Made by a program: the position numbers and the translations under genes | From: Dehalococcoidia bacterium | Lineage (GTDB): Bacteria > Chloroflexota > Dehalococcoidia > Tepidiformales > Tepidiformaceae | Reading direction: 5' to 3' | Assembly: GCA_020847985.1 (NCBI GenBank) | Contig: JADLBC010000012.1 | Span: 1-64,000, forward strand | Length of the DNA: 64,000 bases | In this document: positions 34,841-48,057 of the stretch, piece after piece | Layout of the letters: each line of letters opens with the position of its first letter | How positions within the stretch are numbered: position 1 is the first letter of the stretch | Notes under the pieces: generated by a model | Database searches by the model: none | Seen by the model: the letters and a program-made list of their open reading frames with translations, nothing else | Told to the model about the DNA's origin: nothing

Positions 34841-35650
34841 CTAGCGTTCGAGCCAGTCGTACCCGGCGGCGACGAGGCCGGCGCGCGCATCGGCCTGGGC
34901 ACGCGTGTCCGGGTGCGTGGGCACGTACAGCTGGTTCTCCTTCACCGCGCGCACGACCAGGGCGGCGACGTCGTCCGGCTCCATCGACGTGGCGCCCGCC
35001 GCGGCCGTACGGTATTCGACCGGGACGGCCACGGGACCGCCGAAGCGCTCCTGGCGGTGCTCCGTCGAACTGGCGATGTTCGTGCGCACGCCCCCCGGGC
35101 AGAGCACGGAGACGCCGATGCCGAGCGGCGCGAGGTCGTACCGCATCGCCTCGGAGAGGCCAACGACGGCGAACTTGGAGGCGACGTAGGCGGCGAGCCC
35201 CGGCATGCCATACAGCCCGGCGATGGAGGCCGTATTGACGATGTGGGCCTCGCCGGCGGCGCGCAGGGCGGGCAGGAAGGCGTTCACGCCGTTGAATACG
35301 CCGTTCACATTCACGGCCATCGCCCAGTCCCAGTTCGCGGGGGTGGTGTCCTGGATGGACGCGAAGGGGACGATGCCGGCGTTGTTGCAGAGCAGGTGCA
35401 CGCCGGTGAACGCCTCGGAGGCGCGCGCGGCGAGGGCGGCCACGCTTTCGCGATCGGAGACATCGCAGCGGACGGCGACGGCCTGCACTCCCTTCGCGCG
35501 CACCTCGGCGGCGACGGCCTCGGCGTTGGCGAGTTCGATATCGGCGACGACGATGTTCATGCCTTCGCCGGCGAAGGCGAGGCTGAGCGAGCGGCCGATA
35601 CCGCTGCCCGCGCCGGTGATGACGGCGGACTTGCCGCGCAGGTCGCGCAT
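34841..35650 (-). CDS. Short-chain dehydrogenase/reductase
   Basis: NAD(P)-dependent oxidoreductase with Rossmann fold, 269 residues: TGAGSGIG near residue 13, acidic residue after strand 2 (VVADIE, favouring NAD), NNAG near 88, and active site with Ser in VNTASIAG plus YVASK. The start MRDLRGKSAVITG follows GGAGG; a longer frame upstream is not conserved. Substrate unknown. One of three SDRs in this window (others 41795 and 61831), which differ clearly from one another. Confidence 0.88.
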   Translation of the reverse strand: MRDLRGKSAVITGAGSGIGRSLSLAFAGEGMNIVVADIELANAEAVAAEVRAKGVQAVAVRCDVSDRESVAALAARASEAFTGVHLLCNNAGIVPFASIQDTTPANWDWAMAVNVNGVFNGVNAFLPALRAAGEAHIVNTASIAGLYGMPGLAAYVASKFAVVGLSEAMRYDLAPLGIGVSVLCPGGVRTNIASSTEHRQERFGGPVAVPVEYRTAAAGATSMEPDDVAALVVRAVKENQLYVPTHPDTRAQADARAGLVAAGYDWLER

Positions 35651-35793
35651 CGCGGCCTCCTCGGGAGTGAAGTTCGTTCCAGCGTACGCGACGGCGAACG
35701 CGGTTCCATGCGCGGGCGGTCCCACGGGAAAGGGCCAGGCGTACATGAAGGCGGCACTCCCCAAACGGCCGCGCGGGCAATACCGTAGGCGGC

Positions 35794-36813
35794 ATGCCGA
35801 AGGACGCCATGGAAATCGACGTGGGCGGCCACGCCGTGACGATTACGAACCCGGGGAAGCTGTTTTTTCCCGAGACGGGGTACACCAAGCTCGACGTGGT
35901 GAACTACTACCTGGCCGTGGGCGAAGGTGCCCTCGTGGGCATTCGCGACCGGCCGGCGGTGCTCAAGCGGTTCGTGAACGGCGCGGCGGAGGAGCCATTC
36001 TTCCAGAAGCGCGCGCCCGCGGTGCCCGGATACATGGGCACGGCGCACGTGACCTTCCCGAGCGGGCGCTCGGCCGACCTCGCGGTAGCGCGGAACGTCG
36101 CGGGCGTCATCTGGATGGCGAACCTGGGCTGCCTCGACCTGAACCCCTGGCCGGTGCGCGCGAACGACGTGGACCACCCGGACGAGCTTCGCATCGACCT
36201 CGACCCCACGCCCCAGGCGACGTTCGCGATGGTGAAGGAGGTCGCGCTCGTGGCACGGGAGGTGCTGGCGGCGCACGGCTGCGAGGGCTTCCCGAAGACA
36301 TCGGGGTCGCGGGGCATCCACATCAACGTGCGCATCGAGCCGCGCTGGACGTTCACGGAGGTGCGGCACTGCGCGCTCGCCATCGGCCGGGAAATCGAAC
36401 GGCGCGTGCCCGCGCTGGCGACCACGGCGTGGTGGAAGGAAGAGCGCCACGGCGTGTTCATCGATTACAACCAGAACGCGCGCGACCGCACCGTGGCCTC
36501 GGCCTACTCAATCCGGCCGACGAAGGATGCGCGCGTTTCGTGCCCGGTGACGTGGGACGAGCTGCCGGGCGTGGAGTTGGCGGACTTCACCATCGCGACG
36601 GTGCCGCGGCGGTACGCGGAGGTCGGCGACCCGGGCGCGGAGATCGATGCGCGGGCGTATTCGCTGGAGCCGTTGCTGGCGCTGGTGGAAGCGCAGAAAG
36701 CGGCGGGCCTGGGCGAAGCGCCGCTCCCGCCGCACTACCCGAAAGCCGAGGGCGAACCCGTTCGCGCGCAGCCGAGCCGGCGCCGGAAGCCTCCCGCGGA
36801 ACCGAAAGAGTAA
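35794..36813 (+). CDS. Stand-alone LigD-type primase-polymerase
   Basis: Polymerase of the archaeo-eukaryotic primase superfamily, related to the LigD polymerase domain of bacterial end joining. The 339-residue product has ITNPGKLFFPETGYTKLDVVNYY, LKRFVNGAAEEPFFQKRAP, the metal-binding motif RIDLDPT near residue 132, SGSRGIHI near 170 and FIDYNQNARDRT near 228. Here it is one domain, without fused ligase or nuclease, and no Ku gene is in the window. A basic Pro-rich tail (QPSRRRKPPAEPKE) ends it. Confidence 0.9.
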   Translation: MPKDAMEIDVGGHAVTITNPGKLFFPETGYTKLDVVNYYLAVGEGALVGIRDRPAVLKRFVNGAAEEPFFQKRAPAVPGYMGTAHVTFPSGRSADLAVARNVAGVIWMANLGCLDLNPWPVRANDVDHPDELRIDLDPTPQATFAMVKEVALVAREVLAAHGCEGFPKTSGSRGIHINVRIEPRWTFTEVRHCALAIGREIERRVPALATTAWWKEERHGVFIDYNQNARDRTVASAYSIRPTKDARVSCPVTWDELPGVELADFTIATVPRRYAEVGDPGAEIDARAYSLEPLLALVEAQKAAGLGEAPLPPHYPKAEGEPVRAQPSRRRKPPAEPKE

Positions 36814-36824
36814 CGCGCCGGGGG

Positions 36825-37391
36825 TCAGTCGCGGACGGCGGCGAACAGTCCGGCGACGTCGAGGGTGAAGGCCGAGAGCACCGGCGCTGCATCGATGATG
36901 TCGCCGGCCGCGGCGGTAATCGCTTCTGCATTCGGGCGGAAGGCGGTGATGGTCTCGTCCTCGGGGTCGACCAGCCAGAGCAGCTGCGTGCCGTTGCGCA
37001 GGTAGAACTGCACGCGGTCGGCGACACGGCCAGGGCGATCTTCGGGGGAGAGGACTTCGATGGCGAAGACGGGGTGCTGGCGAACGAGGCCGGTGCGCGA
37101 AATCCACCGCCGCAAGCCAGCGGGGAAGACCGTGATATCGGGAAGAAAGACGCGCTGCCCGGTCTCGGTGAAGGTGGCGTGCGTCACGGAGATCCCGGCG
37201 TGGCCCTCTCCGGACTGGCGGAGGTAGTTGCCGACAAGAGCGCCGAGCTCGGCCACCATCGCTCCGTGCGCGAACCCACCCGAGTTCCGGGGAAGGACCT
37301 CGCCGTCTGCAAATTCCAGGTATGGCGGCTCCTCGGGGATCGCGAGGAACTCCTCAAGCGTCATCCGCAGGGGACGGGCGGGCATGGCCAC
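36825..37391 (-). CDS. Uma2-family putative endonuclease
   Basis: PD-(D/E)XK-fold protein of 188 residues. The family pattern is seen in MTLEEFLAIPEEPPYLEFADGEVL, HGAMVAELGALVGNYL, FLPDITVFP (metal Asp) and VFAIEVLSPEDRPG (E-x-L/S motif), then FYLRNGTQLLWLVDPE. Family members are abundant in Cyanobacteria and Chloroflexota; their cellular role is largely unknown. Confidence 0.85.
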   Translation of the reverse strand: MAMPARPLRMTLEEFLAIPEEPPYLEFADGEVLPRNSGGFAHGAMVAELGALVGNYLRQSGEGHAGISVTHATFTETGQRVFLPDITVFPAGLRRWISRTGLVRQHPVFAIEVLSPEDRPGRVADRVQFYLRNGTQLLWLVDPEDETITAFRPNAEAITAAAGDIIDAAPVLSAFTLDVAGLFAAVRD

Positions 37392-37471
37392 GCGGTGAGT
37401 ATACGCGGCCGCCCGGAAGCCCCCGGAAGGGAGAAGCCCGCCGGGTGGCGGGCTTCAGTCAGCGCTGCGAG

Positions 37472-37559
37472 TGGCGGAGAGGGGGAGATTCGAACTCCCG
37501 GTGACTTGCGCCACACCGCTTTTCGAGAACGGCACCATCAACCACTCGGACACCTCTCC
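37472..37559 (-). tRNA. tRNA-Ser (CGA), CCA encoded
   Basis: On the minus strand: acceptor GGAGAGG / CCTCTCC, class II long variable arm, anticodon loop TCTCGAA with anticodon CGA (reads TCG), T-loop TTCGAAT, discriminator G and encoded CCA. Length 88 with CCA, normal for tRNA-Ser. Confidence 0.96.
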
Positions 37560-37608
37560 GCTGGCGATTGTACCCAGAGGGCGGCGGGACGGGCAAAGGC
37601 GTGTGCGC

Positions 37609-38688
37609 TCAGGCCGGGAGCGCGGCCATGAACTCGCGGATGTGGCGGTCGAGTTGGGCCCACTCCATGAGGAAGGCGTCGTGCCCGTGCTCGGAGTGGA
37701 TTTCGCGATAGCTGACGGCGTTGCCGTTCGCCTTCAGGACTTCGACGATCTCCTGCTGCTGCCACACGGGGTAGAGGATGTCGGAATCGATGCCCATGAC
37801 GAGGGCGGGGCCGCGGAACGGCGCCAGCGCGGCCTGCGCCCCACCGCGCGCGCCGCCCACGTCGTAGGCGTCCATCGCCTCGGTGATGCGCATGTAGGCG
37901 TTGGCATCGAAGCGTTCGACGAGCTTGCCGCCCTGGTAGTGCAGGTAGGATTCGACTTCGAAGCGGCCCGAGTCCTCCTCGCCGGGAGGGGTGACCTGGC
38001 GGCCGAACCGTTCGCCGAAGGATTGCGCCGACCGGTAGCTGATCATCGCGATCATGCGCGCGAGGGCGAGGCCGCGATGGGGCGTCGTGCCCCGGTGAAT
38101 GTAGTCGCCGTCGAGGTAGCCGGGGTCGTTGCGAATGGCCTGGCGAGCGCATTCGTTGAAGGCGATGGTCCACGCCGCATGCGCGAGGTTGGTGGCGACG
38201 GGCATGATCGATCGCGCCATCTCGGGGTAGCGCGCGGCCCATTCGAGCACCTGCAGGCCGCCCAGGGAACCCCCGGTGACGCAGGCGAGGGAGCGCACGC
38301 CCAGCTTCTGAACCAGGGCGTGCTGCACGGCCACCATGTCGCCGACGGTGACCGTGGGGAAGCGGCCGCCATAGGAACGGCCGGTAGCGGGATCGACGGA
38401 ACGCGGGCCGGTGGTGCCGTAGCAGCTGGCGAGGATGTTGGAGCAGATGACGGCGTAGCGGTTCGTATCGATGGCGGCGCCGGGGCCGATGAGCGGGTCC
38501 CACCAGCCCTGTTCGCCGGCGGCGCGGGCACTGCCCGTGAGCGCATGGCAGACGAGGACGGCGTTATCGCCGGCGGGCGAAATGCGCCCATAGATCTCGT
38601 ACGCGGCCTCCACCTCGAGGTCGGCACCGCTTTCGAGACGCAGGACGCCGAGCGGTTGCACGAGCGAGGGGCTGCTGACGTTCGGCAT
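37609..38688 (-). CDS. metX: Homoserine O-acetyltransferase
   Basis: Acylates homoserine in methionine synthesis; alpha/beta-hydrolase fold, 359 residues. LVCHALTGSARA, nucleophile elbow GGSLGGLQ near residue 140, MGIDSDILYP for the Asp, and HSEHGHDAFL for the His. Whether acetyl or succinyl is used cannot be decided by eye. Downstream of metY on the same strand, with a terminator hairpin between them, so expression may be partly separate. Confidence 0.92.
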   Translation of the reverse strand: MPNVSSPSLVQPLGVLRLESGADLEVEAAYEIYGRISPAGDNAVLVCHALTGSARAAGEQGWWDPLIGPGAAIDTNRYAVICSNILASCYGTTGPRSVDPATGRSYGGRFPTVTVGDMVAVQHALVQKLGVRSLACVTGGSLGGLQVLEWAARYPEMARSIMPVATNLAHAAWTIAFNECARQAIRNDPGYLDGDYIHRGTTPHRGLALARMIAMISYRSAQSFGERFGRQVTPPGEEDSGRFEVESYLHYQGGKLVERFDANAYMRITEAMDAYDVGGARGGAQAALAPFRGPALVMGIDSDILYPVWQQQEIVEVLKANGNAVSYREIHSEHGHDAFLMEWAQLDRHIREFMAALPA

Positions 38689-38711
38689 GTCAGCCTCAGC
38701 TTTCGGACAGG

Positions 38712-38740
38712 GGGCTCCCGGCTGCTACCGCCGGGAGCCC
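38712..38740 (-). terminator. Hairpin between metY and metX
   Basis: GGGCTCCCGGC / GCCGGGAGCCC, 11-bp stem with a 7-base loop. No clear T-run; it may reduce read-through into metX. Confidence 0.6.
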
Positions 38741-38762
38741 GGAAATCACCGTCCCAATGGGA

Positions 38763-40127
<1,365 letters not shown>

Positions 40128-40145
40128 TTATCCGGCTGAGAACGC

Positions 40146-41696
40146 TCAGGAGCCGCGGAAGACCTGCACCTGCACATCAAAGGCGGGCTGGCCGGCGGGG
40201 CTCACCCGGATGGTTCCGATGATGCTGCCCGTCCCCGGCGGCGGGTTCGCCGTGAAGAACAGCTGCACGCTCGCGAAGCCGGGCACGGAGGTCACCAGCG
40301 GGGCCTCCACGCTCACCCATTCGGTGAGGCTCACGACGGTGAAGGCGACGGGGTCGCAGCCGCTGTTCGAAAGCATGAACGAGGCGCGAACGCCCGGCGC
40401 GGCCCCGACCACCGTCGAGTTCGCCGAAAGCGCCCCCGGGCAGGCCGTCGGCGTCGGGGGGACCGGCGTGGACGTGGGCGGGAGGGGCGTCGGCGTGGGT
40501 GGCGCGGAGGTGGCCGTTGCCGTGGGCGCGATCGGCGTCGCGGTGGCGCTGACCGCGGGGGATGGCGTCCCCGCCGGGCGTGTGGCCGTCGGCGCCGCGG
40601 CCGTGGCGGAAGGCGCACCCCCGCTGGCCGTGCCGCCCGGCGACGCGGACGGCGATGGCGGCACGGTTGGCGTCATCGTGGGCGGGGGCGGTGTCGGTGT
40701 GATAACGGTCACCTGCACGACCTGCGCCGGGGTCATCGAAGCGCCCACGATGATGGCGGGCCCCCGGATGCTGCGGTCGCGGGTGAGCGCGACCGGGCTC
40801 GCGGGAAGCAGGAGCGCCAGCGCGAGCCCCCCGGCGGCAAGACAGAGCGGAGCCGCCCAGGCGAGGCCCCGGCGCCGGAACGCGGGCACGGCCACGGCCC
40901 CATCGTCCGAAGGGGCGGGGGCGGCGCCGGGCCACTGGCCCTTCAGGCGCGCGAGAATCGCCGCCGATGTCGCCGCGTCCGGGGTGACGGTGGCGAGGGC
41001 GGTCACGACGGCGAGGCCGGGTACGAGGCGGTCGCCGCGCCGTGCGCAGCGCTGGCAGGCGTGAACGTGGTCGACGGCGAGGACGCGGATATCGCGCCAG
41101 TGGAGCCCTTCGGCGGATTCGCGGGCGAGGATCGCGGCGAGGTCCGGGCAGGCCTGGGCGAGGGCAGCGAAGCGGAGGCGCTCCTCGGCCATGGCGCGCA
41201 GTCGATGGAGCAGGGGGGCGCCGTTTTCGCCGCTCATGCCCGCGGCGGCGGCCAGGTCCTTCGCTTCGAAACCGTGACGGGTGGCGAGCAGGAGCAGGGA
41301 GCGCTGCGCGAGCGGGATGGCCCCGAGCCCCGCCTGCACGGCGGCCGCCATGCTGCTCGCGACGCGCTCATCGTGCTCCAGCGGGAGGAGGGCTTCGTCG
41401 ACGGCCGGCGGCGTGGGCGGCGGTTCGTCCTCGACGCGTTCAGGGAGCCGTTCGAGGGCGACATCGCGAACGAGCGTGAGCAGCCACTCGCGGGGATCCC
41501 GGTGGTCGAGTTCGAGGTTGTTCGTCGCGCGGCGGAGGGCGAAGACGGTGACGGACGCGGCCTTGGCGGGGTCGGGGGTGAGGTGGGCAGCGAAGTCGTA
41601 GAGTTCGGGGAGATGGCGCGCGGCGAGGGCGTGGAAGGCGGATTCATCGCCGCCACGCGCGCGTGCAAGCAAGACGTCGTCGGATTCTTCGCGCAT
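40146..41696 (-). CDS. ECF-sigma-like protein fused to zinc-finger anti-sigma motif, membrane helix and extracytoplasmic domain
   Basis: One 516-residue chain joins parts usually on separate proteins. Residues 1-80 resemble sigma region 2 (MREESDDVLLARARGGDESAF, LYDFAAHLT, REWLLTLVRDVA). Residues 110-180 resemble region 4 (LGAIPLAQRSLLLLATRHGFEAKDLAAAAG). Then H-x3-C-x2-C at His210/Cys214/Cys217 (HVHACQRC) is the zinc anti-sigma pattern. A membrane helix follows (about 279-300), then a Pro/Thr-rich stalk (330-430), and a beta-sandwich-like end. It suggests self-regulated, membrane-held transcription control. DNA binding and sigma activity are inferred; region 2 is divergent. Confidence 0.7.
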   Translation of the reverse strand: MREESDDVLLARARGGDESAFHALAARHLPELYDFAAHLTPDPAKAASVTVFALRRATNNLELDHRDPREWLLTLVRDVALERLPERVEDEPPPTPPAVDEALLPLEHDERVASSMAAAVQAGLGAIPLAQRSLLLLATRHGFEAKDLAAAAGMSGENGAPLLHRLRAMAEERLRFAALAQACPDLAAILARESAEGLHWRDIRVLAVDHVHACQRCARRGDRLVPGLAVVTALATVTPDAATSAAILARLKGQWPGAAPAPSDDGAVAVPAFRRRGLAWAAPLCLAAGGLALALLLPASPVALTRDRSIRGPAIIVGASMTPAQVVQVTVITPTPPPPTMTPTVPPSPSASPGGTASGGAPSATAAAPTATRPAGTPSPAVSATATPIAPTATATSAPPTPTPLPPTSTPVPPTPTACPGALSANSTVVGAAPGVRASFMLSNSGCDPVAFTVVSLTEWVSVEAPLVTSVPGFASVQLFFTANPPPGTGSIIGTIRVSPAGQPAFDVQVQVFRGS

Positions 41697-41794
41697 CGTC
41701 GCCCGCCCGGGGATGAACCGGCCCTACGCATGCTAACGCCACGGACGCGGGATTGGTTGCGAAAGCACGACACCGGGCGGGGGCGGCTTCGCCG

Positions 41795-42655
41795 CTAGGG
41801 CTGGGGGCGGCCGCCGAAGGCCTGGGAGAAGCGGGCCTGGCGCTCCTCGGGGGTGCCTTCGCGGTTGCCGAAGATGCCGCCCGGCTGCAGCGTGATGCCG
41901 CCATCCACGATGATTGCCTGGCCGGTGACGAAGCTCGAACCATCGCTCGCGAGCCAGAGCGCGGCTTCGGCGATGTCGTTCGGGAGGCCCGCGCGGCGCA
42001 GGGGCTGGTTGTTCGCGAAGGCGGCCGTCATGGACTCGACGGTGAGATCGGCCTGTTCGCTCGAAAGGCCCATCGCTTTGCCGAAGATCGGGGTCGCGAT
42101 GGCGCCCGGGCAGATGGCGTTGATGCGGATGCCCAGGGGTCCAAGCTCGACCGCGGTGGTCTTCGTGATGTGCATGATGGCGGCCTTGGCGGCGCTGTAG
42201 ACGTGCGGCCCGAAGATGGCGCCGACGCCGGCGATGCTGGCGGTGCTGACGATGCTGCCAGAGCCCTGGGGCTTCATCACGCGCACGGCGTGCTTGATGC
42301 CGCAGACCACGCCGCGGAACAGCACCGCCATCGTCTGGTCGAAGGCGGCCATGTCGAGTTCGTCGATGGGCCCGGAAACGCCCGGGAAGCCGGCGTTGTT
42401 GTACATGCAATCGAGGCGGCCGAAGCGGCGGACGGCGGTATCGATGGCGTTGGCGACGTCCTCCTCGCGGGTGACGTCGGCGTGCACGTAGGTGGTGTTC
42501 GTGCCCAGTTCTTCGGCGAGCTTCTCGCCGCGCGCGTCCTGGATGTCGGCGATGACGACGCGGGCGCCTTCGCTCGCGAAAAGGCGAACGGTGCCCTCGC
42601 CGATACCGCTCGCCCCGCCCGTGATGACGGCAACCCTGTCCTGCAACCTCGCCAT
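41795..42655 (-). CDS. Short-chain dehydrogenase/reductase
   Basis: NAD-type SDR of 286 residues: TGGASGIGEG near 13, ADIQD after strand 2 (NAD preference), NNAGFPG near 89, Ser in VSTASIAG and YSAAK active-site pair, and the C-terminal FVTGQAIIVDGG. A tail of about 35 residues follows the normal end (GGIFGNREGTPEERQ). Resembles the hexachlorocyclohexane-diol/levodione type of SDR. Substrate unknown. Confidence 0.88.
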   Translation of the reverse strand: MARLQDRVAVITGGASGIGEGTVRLFASEGARVVIADIQDARGEKLAEELGTNTTYVHADVTREEDVANAIDTAVRRFGRLDCMYNNAGFPGVSGPIDELDMAAFDQTMAVLFRGVVCGIKHAVRVMKPQGSGSIVSTASIAGVGAIFGPHVYSAAKAAIMHITKTTAVELGPLGIRINAICPGAIATPIFGKAMGLSSEQADLTVESMTAAFANNQPLRRAGLPNDIAEAALWLASDGSSFVTGQAIIVDGGITLQPGGIFGNREGTPEERQARFSQAFGGRPQP

Positions 42656-42703
42656 GCGGCGCCTCCTGCCGGGAATGAGCGCGAAGTGTAGCCTTTTCGC
42701 CCT

Positions 42704-43771
42704 TTAGCGCGACTCGGGGATGGCGGGGTTCGCGAAGCCCGCGAAGGGGAAGGTGGCGAGGATGCCGTTGTGGTCGCTCGCGTAGATGACGGTGCCATCG
42801 GGGCGGCTCACGGTCTGGTCGGCGAAGAGGCGGACGGCGAGCGGCGTCCAGCGGGCGGCCATGAGGTAGTCAGTGCGGACCTTGAGCGGGGGCTGTTCGC
42901 CGATGGGGGTTTCGCGGCAGCAGGTGCCGAGCTGGAGCTTGTAGCCGGCCTCGTGCAGCCCGAGCCCGGGGTAGAGGTCGTAGGTGGATTCGGCCTGGGG
43001 GTCGCTGCTGCCGGCCATCACGAGGGTGGGGCCCTTGCCGCGGGTGGTTTCGATCCAGGAGGCGAAATCGGAGGCCTGGGCGCGGCGCGTGCGGTCGCCG
43101 CCGCCGGTGAGGTGCGTCACGTACACATCGACTTCGCCCACGGGCTGAGGCACGCCGATGACGACGTGGAGGGCGACGCGCTGTTCGCCGGGTTCGCCGG
43201 TGCGGGGGTTGAGCGCGCGGGTTTCGCCACGAAGGACCTTGTAGCGCGAGAGGACGAGTTCGCCCTCTTCGAAGCCAAGCTGCTTCACGAGGCCGTCGCT
43301 CTGTTCGCGGGATTGGCCGGGGTACCAGGGATTGGCGCGGGCGTAGAAGAACTCCATCTTGAGTTCCTTCGCGAGGCGGGAGATGGCGCTGCCGTGTTCG
43401 CGCGTCCAGCTGGCTTCGTTGAAGGCGATGAGGTCCGGGTTGAGCTCCTTGAGCTGGGCGATGATCGCTTCGAGGCGGTCGTCGTAGGTTTCGCCCGTGA
43501 GGACGTTGTTGGCATCGGAGCTGATGGGCGCCTGGAGATTGATGAACGCGACCTTGAACTCGGCGGGGGGCGGGGGCTCCACCGTGGGCGTGCCGAGGTC
43601 GGGGGCGGCGGTGGGTGCCAGGGTGGGGGTGCGATCGGGATAGACCTCGCCGTCGCCGCCGCCCCCGCAGGCGGCCATGAGCACGCCGAGCAGGGCGACG
43701 AACGCGAGCAGTACCCGGCGCCGGAGATAACCTTGACACCGCTCGCGGCGGGGCGCTTCACTGGGTGGCAC
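42704..43771 (-). CDS. Lipoprotein with endonuclease/exonuclease/phosphatase fold
   Basis: Secreted hydrolase, 355 residues from a GTG start. The signal ends at lipobox LLGVLMAAC, followed by Gly and a Pro/Thr linker. Then the EEP fold: FINLQAPISSDANN, LNPDLIAFNEASW (metal Glu), VDVYVTHLTGGGD (His), TDYLMA and the final ASDHNGILATFPF (Asp-His). The usual GDFN motif is changed to AGSSDPQ, so activity is uncertain. The start is the only in-frame start codon giving a full signal peptide; it overlaps the divergent T-box promoter region. Confidence 0.75.
   Translation of the reverse strand: MPPSEAPRRERCQGYLRRRVLLAFVALLGVLMAACGGGGDGEVYPDRTPTLAPTAAPDLGTPTVEPPPPAEFKVAFINLQAPISSDANNVLTGETYDDRLEAIIAQLKELNPDLIAFNEASWTREHGSAISRLAKELKMEFFYARANPWYPGQSREQSDGLVKQLGFEEGELVLSRYKVLRGETRALNPRTGEPGEQRVALHVVIGVPQPVGEVDVYVTHLTGGGDRTRRAQASDFASWIETTRGKGPTLVMAGSSDPQAESTYDLYPGLGLHEAGYKLQLGTCCRETPIGEQPPLKVRTDYLMAARWTPLAVRLFADQTVSRPDGTVIYASDHNGILATFPFAGFANPAIPESR
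43733..43738 (+). promoter_or_regulatory. -35 element of the ileS T-box leader
   Basis: Perfect TTGACA; the matching -10 is weak (GCTTCA/TTCACT about 16-18 bases on). Its position fits a start point near 43768-43770. Confidence 0.45.
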
Positions 43772-44044
43772 AGGCGACGACGGAGACGAGTAGCTTCGAT
43801 GCTGCCGCACAGCGAGCCCCGGGTGGTGCGAGGGGGCGCGGCGGGCCGGGGCGAAGATCCCTCCCGAGCTTTCCGCCGAACGCGCGGCGCGGGCCGTGCC
43901 AGTAGGCCGGGACGGATGCCCACCGTTAGCAGGGGCAGGGGCGTGATGGCGCTCCGCTGAGTGCCCGCCGTGCGCGGCGGGAAGCAGGGTGGTACCGCGG
44001 GCGTGCACGCTCGTCCCTGGCCGTTCCGGGGCGAGCGTTTTTTC
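43770..44044 (+). promoter_or_regulatory. T-box leader of ileS with terminator
   Basis: The T-box AGGGTGGTACCGCG is exact at 43986-43999. It is followed by a terminator: ACGCTCG at 44007-44013 pairs with CGAGCGT at 44032-44038, then TTTTTT. Upstream, GGAGACGAGTAGC (about 43783) resembles the S-turn of Stem I, and ATC at 43856-43858 (isoleucine codon in CGAAGATCCC) is a candidate specifier. Uncharged tRNA-Ile should favour antitermination. T-box is certain; the specifier is inferred. Confidence 0.88.
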
Positions 44045-44150
44045 TTGTCCGCGGAACGGGCGGCGTGCGCGCATCATCTCTCCATACGGTACGGCACGGG
44101 CAGCGTGCCGGTCTTCCGTATCGAGGCCATCGAGGCGACGGAGGGCGCGA

Positions 44151-47390
<3,240 letters not shown>

Positions 47391-47394
47391 CGGC

Positions 47395-48057
47395 CTACCG
47401 CAGCGCGGTCACGGCGCTCGCGAGCGCGAGGGAGGCCGCGTGGCGGAGGTCGTCCGTGAAGGCGGCGCGCTCGGCCGTGCGGCGGGCGTCGTCGTCCATG
47501 CGGAGAATGGCCGAAGGGTGGAGCGTGGCCACGACGCTGCGGCCGGCGGGGTCGAGGATGACTTCGCCGCGGTGTTCCGTGAGGCGGAAGGTGCGCCCGA
47601 GGATGGCCTGGGCCGCGGTCGCACCCATCGCCACGATGACGGCGGGTTCGACTTCGGCGAGCTCGGCATCGAGCCAGGGGCGGCACGCGCGGACTTCGCG
47701 GGTGCTCGGCCGGGTGTGGATGCGGCGCTTGCCGCGCGGCTCCCACTTGAAGTGCTTCACCGCGTTCGTGACGTAGAGCAGGTCGCGGTCGATCCCGGCG
47801 TCTTCGAGACAGCGGTCAAGGAGGTGGCCGGCGGGTCCGACGAAGGGGTGGCCGAGCCGGTCCTCGGCGTCGCCGGGCTGTTCGCCCACGAGGAGCATGC
47901 GGGCATGGGGATTGCCTTCGCCGAAGACGGTCTGCGTGGCGCGGGCCCAGAGGGGGCAGCCTTCGCAGTGGAGGCTGGCTTCACGGAGGGTGGCGAGGTC
48001 GCGGCGGCGAGGCAGGAACGCGGCCGCCGACGGTTCGAGCGATGCGCGGCGAGGCAT
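47395..48057 (-). CDS. udgX: Uracil-DNA glycosylase family protein, UdgX type
   Basis: Family-4-like uracil-DNA glycosylase, 220 residues. CEGCPLW (Cys31/Cys34, Fe-S ligands), GEQPGDAEDRLGHPFVGPAG (residues 58-77), the KRRIH loop at 110-114, and HPSAILR near the end. The KRRIH insertion is diagnostic of UdgX, whose histidine becomes covalently linked to the DNA after uracil release (established for the family). It ends 5 bases after the convergent ileS stop. The two later Fe-S cysteines are not assigned with certainty. Confidence 0.9.
   Translation of the reverse strand: MPRRASLEPSAAAFLPRRRDLATLREASLHCEGCPLWARATQTVFGEGNPHARMLLVGEQPGDAEDRLGHPFVGPAGHLLDRCLEDAGIDRDLLYVTNAVKHFKWEPRGKRRIHTRPSTREVRACRPWLDAELAEVEPAVIVAMGATAAQAILGRTFRLTEHRGEVILDPAGRSVVATLHPSAILRMDDDARRTAERAAFTDDLRHAASLALASAVTALR

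Noticed and set aside
38689-38762. SAM riboswitch between metY and metX
   Set aside because: The 74-base gap holds only a simple hairpin; there is no room for an aptamer.
43989-44150. N-terminal extension of IleRS
   Set aside because: It lies inside the T-box and terminator, so it is untranslated leader.
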